Positions 44,476-46,069 of a DNA stretch of 46,069 bases are shown here, in pieces (positions within the stretch are counted from its first letter, which is position 1; each line of letters begins with the position of its first letter). The stretch covers positions 1 to 46,069 of the forward strand of contig PEAF01000011.1 of assembly GCA_002753465.1 (NCBI GenBank). The letters are read 5' to 3'. Under the pieces are notes generated by a model. That model was not told the DNA's origin, searched no databases, and worked only from the letters and a program-made list of their open reading frames with translations. The position numbers were made by a program, and so were the translations under genes. The stretch is from Candidatus Omnitrophota bacterium (GTDB lineage Bacteria > Omnitrophota > Gorgyraeia > Zapsychrales > Fredricksoniimonadaceae).

Positions 44476-45255
44476 ATGTTCAACAAGATCCCCAAACAAT
44501 TCATTTATCTTGTCGTTATTGTTGCGCCCTTCTGGCTGTTATTTTTCAATTCATCTTTCTGGCACGGATTGAAGCTTAAGGCGATGGGGGCTGCGGCGTC
44601 GGCGATCAGCGTTGCAAATACGCCGCTTGAAGAGCTGCAGATCCTTCTTTCTTACCGCAGTACCTATACACAATATCAAAAACTTCAACGCGAGAATTTA
44701 CAACTCAAGGCCAGGGCCATTGACTTTGATGAAACCCTGGGTGAGAACGTGCGGATGGAAACGCTTTTGGGCCTTAAGGCGCGTGAAAATTTTACCACAA
44801 CCGCCGCGCATGTGATCGCGCGCGACCCTGCCAGTTGGAACTCATCTTTTATGATCGATAAGGGCCGTATGCAGGGCATAAAATCCGGCATGCCCGTGAT
44901 CAATGCCCTGGGTGTTGTCGGCAAGGTCGCTGAGGTTTCCAGATCATCTTCCAAGGTTATTCTGGTGAATGACCCCGGCTTTAGCGTAGCCGTGGTCAAT
45001 CGCCGTTCGCGCGAAGCAGGCTTACTCAGCGGATCGCTTTCGGGGGAGTGCCGCCTCTCGTATCTGTCGGCTGACAGTGATGTGGAAACGGGGGATGAAC
45101 TTGTTACAGCCACGTTGAGCACCTCTTTTCCGGAGGGGCTCCTGGTGGGTACCGTTCTGGAGGTTTATGCACCGGGCGGTATATCTGACGCCCGTGCGCG
45201 CGTGAAGCCAACGATCGATGTGGCGAGGATCGAAGAAGTTCTGGTTGTTAAATAA
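44476..45255 (+). CDS. mreC: Rod shape-determining protein MreC
   Basis: TM + coiled coil + 'VIARDPASWNSSFMIDKGRMQGIKSGMPVINALGVVGKVAEVSRSSSKVILVNDPGFSVAVVNRRSREAGLLSG'. Confidence 0.95.
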   Translation: MFNKIPKQFIYLVVIVAPFWLLFFNSSFWHGLKLKAMGAAASAISVANTPLEELQILLSYRSTYTQYQKLQRENLQLKARAIDFDETLGENVRMETLLGLKARENFTTTAAHVIARDPASWNSSFMIDKGRMQGIKSGMPVINALGVVGKVAEVSRSSSKVILVNDPGFSVAVVNRRSREAGLLSGSLSGECRLSYLSADSDVETGDELVTATLSTSFPEGLLVGTVLEVYAPGGISDARARVKPTIDVARIEEVLVVK

Positions 45256-45743
45256 TGCGCCAGATCCTTATTATTCCCATCCTGTGTTATATTTTCCAAT
45301 TAATGGAATATTGCCTGTTCACCCTTTTCGGGCGTTGGGGCGATCCGCATCTCATGCTGTTATTGGTTATTTTCTTTAACCTCTACTCGGGCATACGCTT
45401 TAGTCTCCTGGTGGCGATCTGTGGCGGTATCCTCAAGGATTGTTTTAGCACGATGCCCTTTGGGACGCACATCTTTAGTTACATGGTCTGCGCGTGTCTG
45501 TCGACATTCATCCGTAAACACTGGTATGAACGGGGTTCTCCGGTTTCGAAACTGATGATGGTCTTTATGCTGACGATGGCGCATACGCTCATCATGGCCT
45601 TCGTATTTAAAATGGTATTTGAAGATATCCGCATGTTCGATGTATTTGCGGGGATATGGCTCCCTGAGATGATCACGACCATGGTCGTAGCACTTTTTGT
45701 GTTTGAGAAATTGATCGCTTTGGCCAGACGGTTCAAACTATAA
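45255..45743 (+). CDS. mreD: Rod shape-determining protein MreD
   Basis: Small multi-TM protein directly after mreC; 'GGILKDCFSTMPFGTHIFSYMVCACL'. Confidence 0.85.
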   Translation: MRQILIIPILCYIFQLMEYCLFTLFGRWGDPHLMLLLVIFFNLYSGIRFSLLVAICGGILKDCFSTMPFGTHIFSYMVCACLSTFIRKHWYERGSPVSKLMMVFMLTMAHTLIMAFVFKMVFEDIRMFDVFAGIWLPEMITTMVVALFVFEKLIALARRFKL

Positions 45744-45749
45744 TTTTTT

Positions 45750-46069
45750 ATGCGCACACATATTATCCGCAACATCATTATCGCTCTTTTTTTTATTATC
45801 ACGATCGATCTGTTTTATATGCAGGTCATTCGCGGCGGATACTTCTTTCGGCAAAGTGAAACAAATTCGATCCGCATTATTCCCTTTGAAGGCAAGCGTG
45901 GCCGCATCCTTGACCGCAACGGTAAAGTGTTGGCGGACAACAAGAAAAGCTTCTGCGTTACGATCATTCCCCAGGATCAGAAAGATAAGAAAGAGGTCTT
46001 TCATTTCCTTGCGCGCGTGCTGGGGCTAGAGGCGGCGGGCCTGGAGGCGCATATTAAAAAAAACAAATT
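45750..46069 (+). CDS. mrdA: Penicillin-binding protein 2 (MrdA), N-terminal part, truncated by window end
   Basis: My translation: MRTHIIRNIIIALFFIITIDLFYMQVIRGGYFFRQSETNSIRIIPFEGKRGRILDRNGKVLADNKKSFCVTIIPQ; absent from the ORF track because it is open at the edge. Confidence 0.88.
   Translation, partial: MRTHIIRNIIIALFFIITIDLFYMQVIRGGYFFRQSETNSIRIIPFEGKRGRILDRNGKVLADNKKSFCVTIIPQDQKDKKEVFHFLARVLGLEAAGLEAHIKKNK

Noticed and set aside
1-46069. CRISPR arrays, tRNA/rRNA genes, prophage or canonical IS transposase
   Set aside because: No regularly spaced direct repeats, no tRNA-like cloverleaf recognised by eye, and no transposase, integrase or phage structural ORF in the track.

Overview
Window of 46 kb from what reads as a bacterial chromosome, almost entirely coding and nearly all on the + strand. 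Some protein families suggest Candidatus Omnitrophota or a related PVC lineage; that assignment rests on recollection of protein style and was not checked. Recognisable modules, in order: surface polysaccharide genes (GT4 glycosyltransferase, CelD/methyltransferase fusion); secreted FKBP; CcdA plus TlpA-like thioredoxin; LexA; RidA; a cobalamin riboswitch driving btuF-C-D-B; a 1015-aa secreted multidomain protein with a kinase-like core; MetH (-) divergent from TrpB2; YceI; an ECF sigma / zinc-finger anti-sigma / mutarotase-like operon; an AddAB-like helicase-nuclease pair; response regulator, YggS, ProC and MTAP; an FN3 surface protein; IleS, DksA/TraR, LspA, Lgt and RluD; coiled-coil protein and AroA; MreB-MreC-MreD-PBP2 (cut by the window end). 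The most interesting signals are: (1) a dispersed family of ~55-59 bp palindromes (core GGGGACAYGTACCAAATT, covarying AATTAN ends) at four intergenic sites, two of which bracket the 1015-aa gene like a cassette; (2) a protein-kinase/APH-like signature inside that exported protein, which also has two internal signal-peptide-like segments; (3) a 121-bp imperfect inverted repeat between addA and addB; (4) promoters placed so close to start codons that lexA, metH, ileS and ccdA look leaderless, with a perfect palindrome in the lexA promoter spacer; (5) a riboswitch with readable antiterminator/terminator alternatives.
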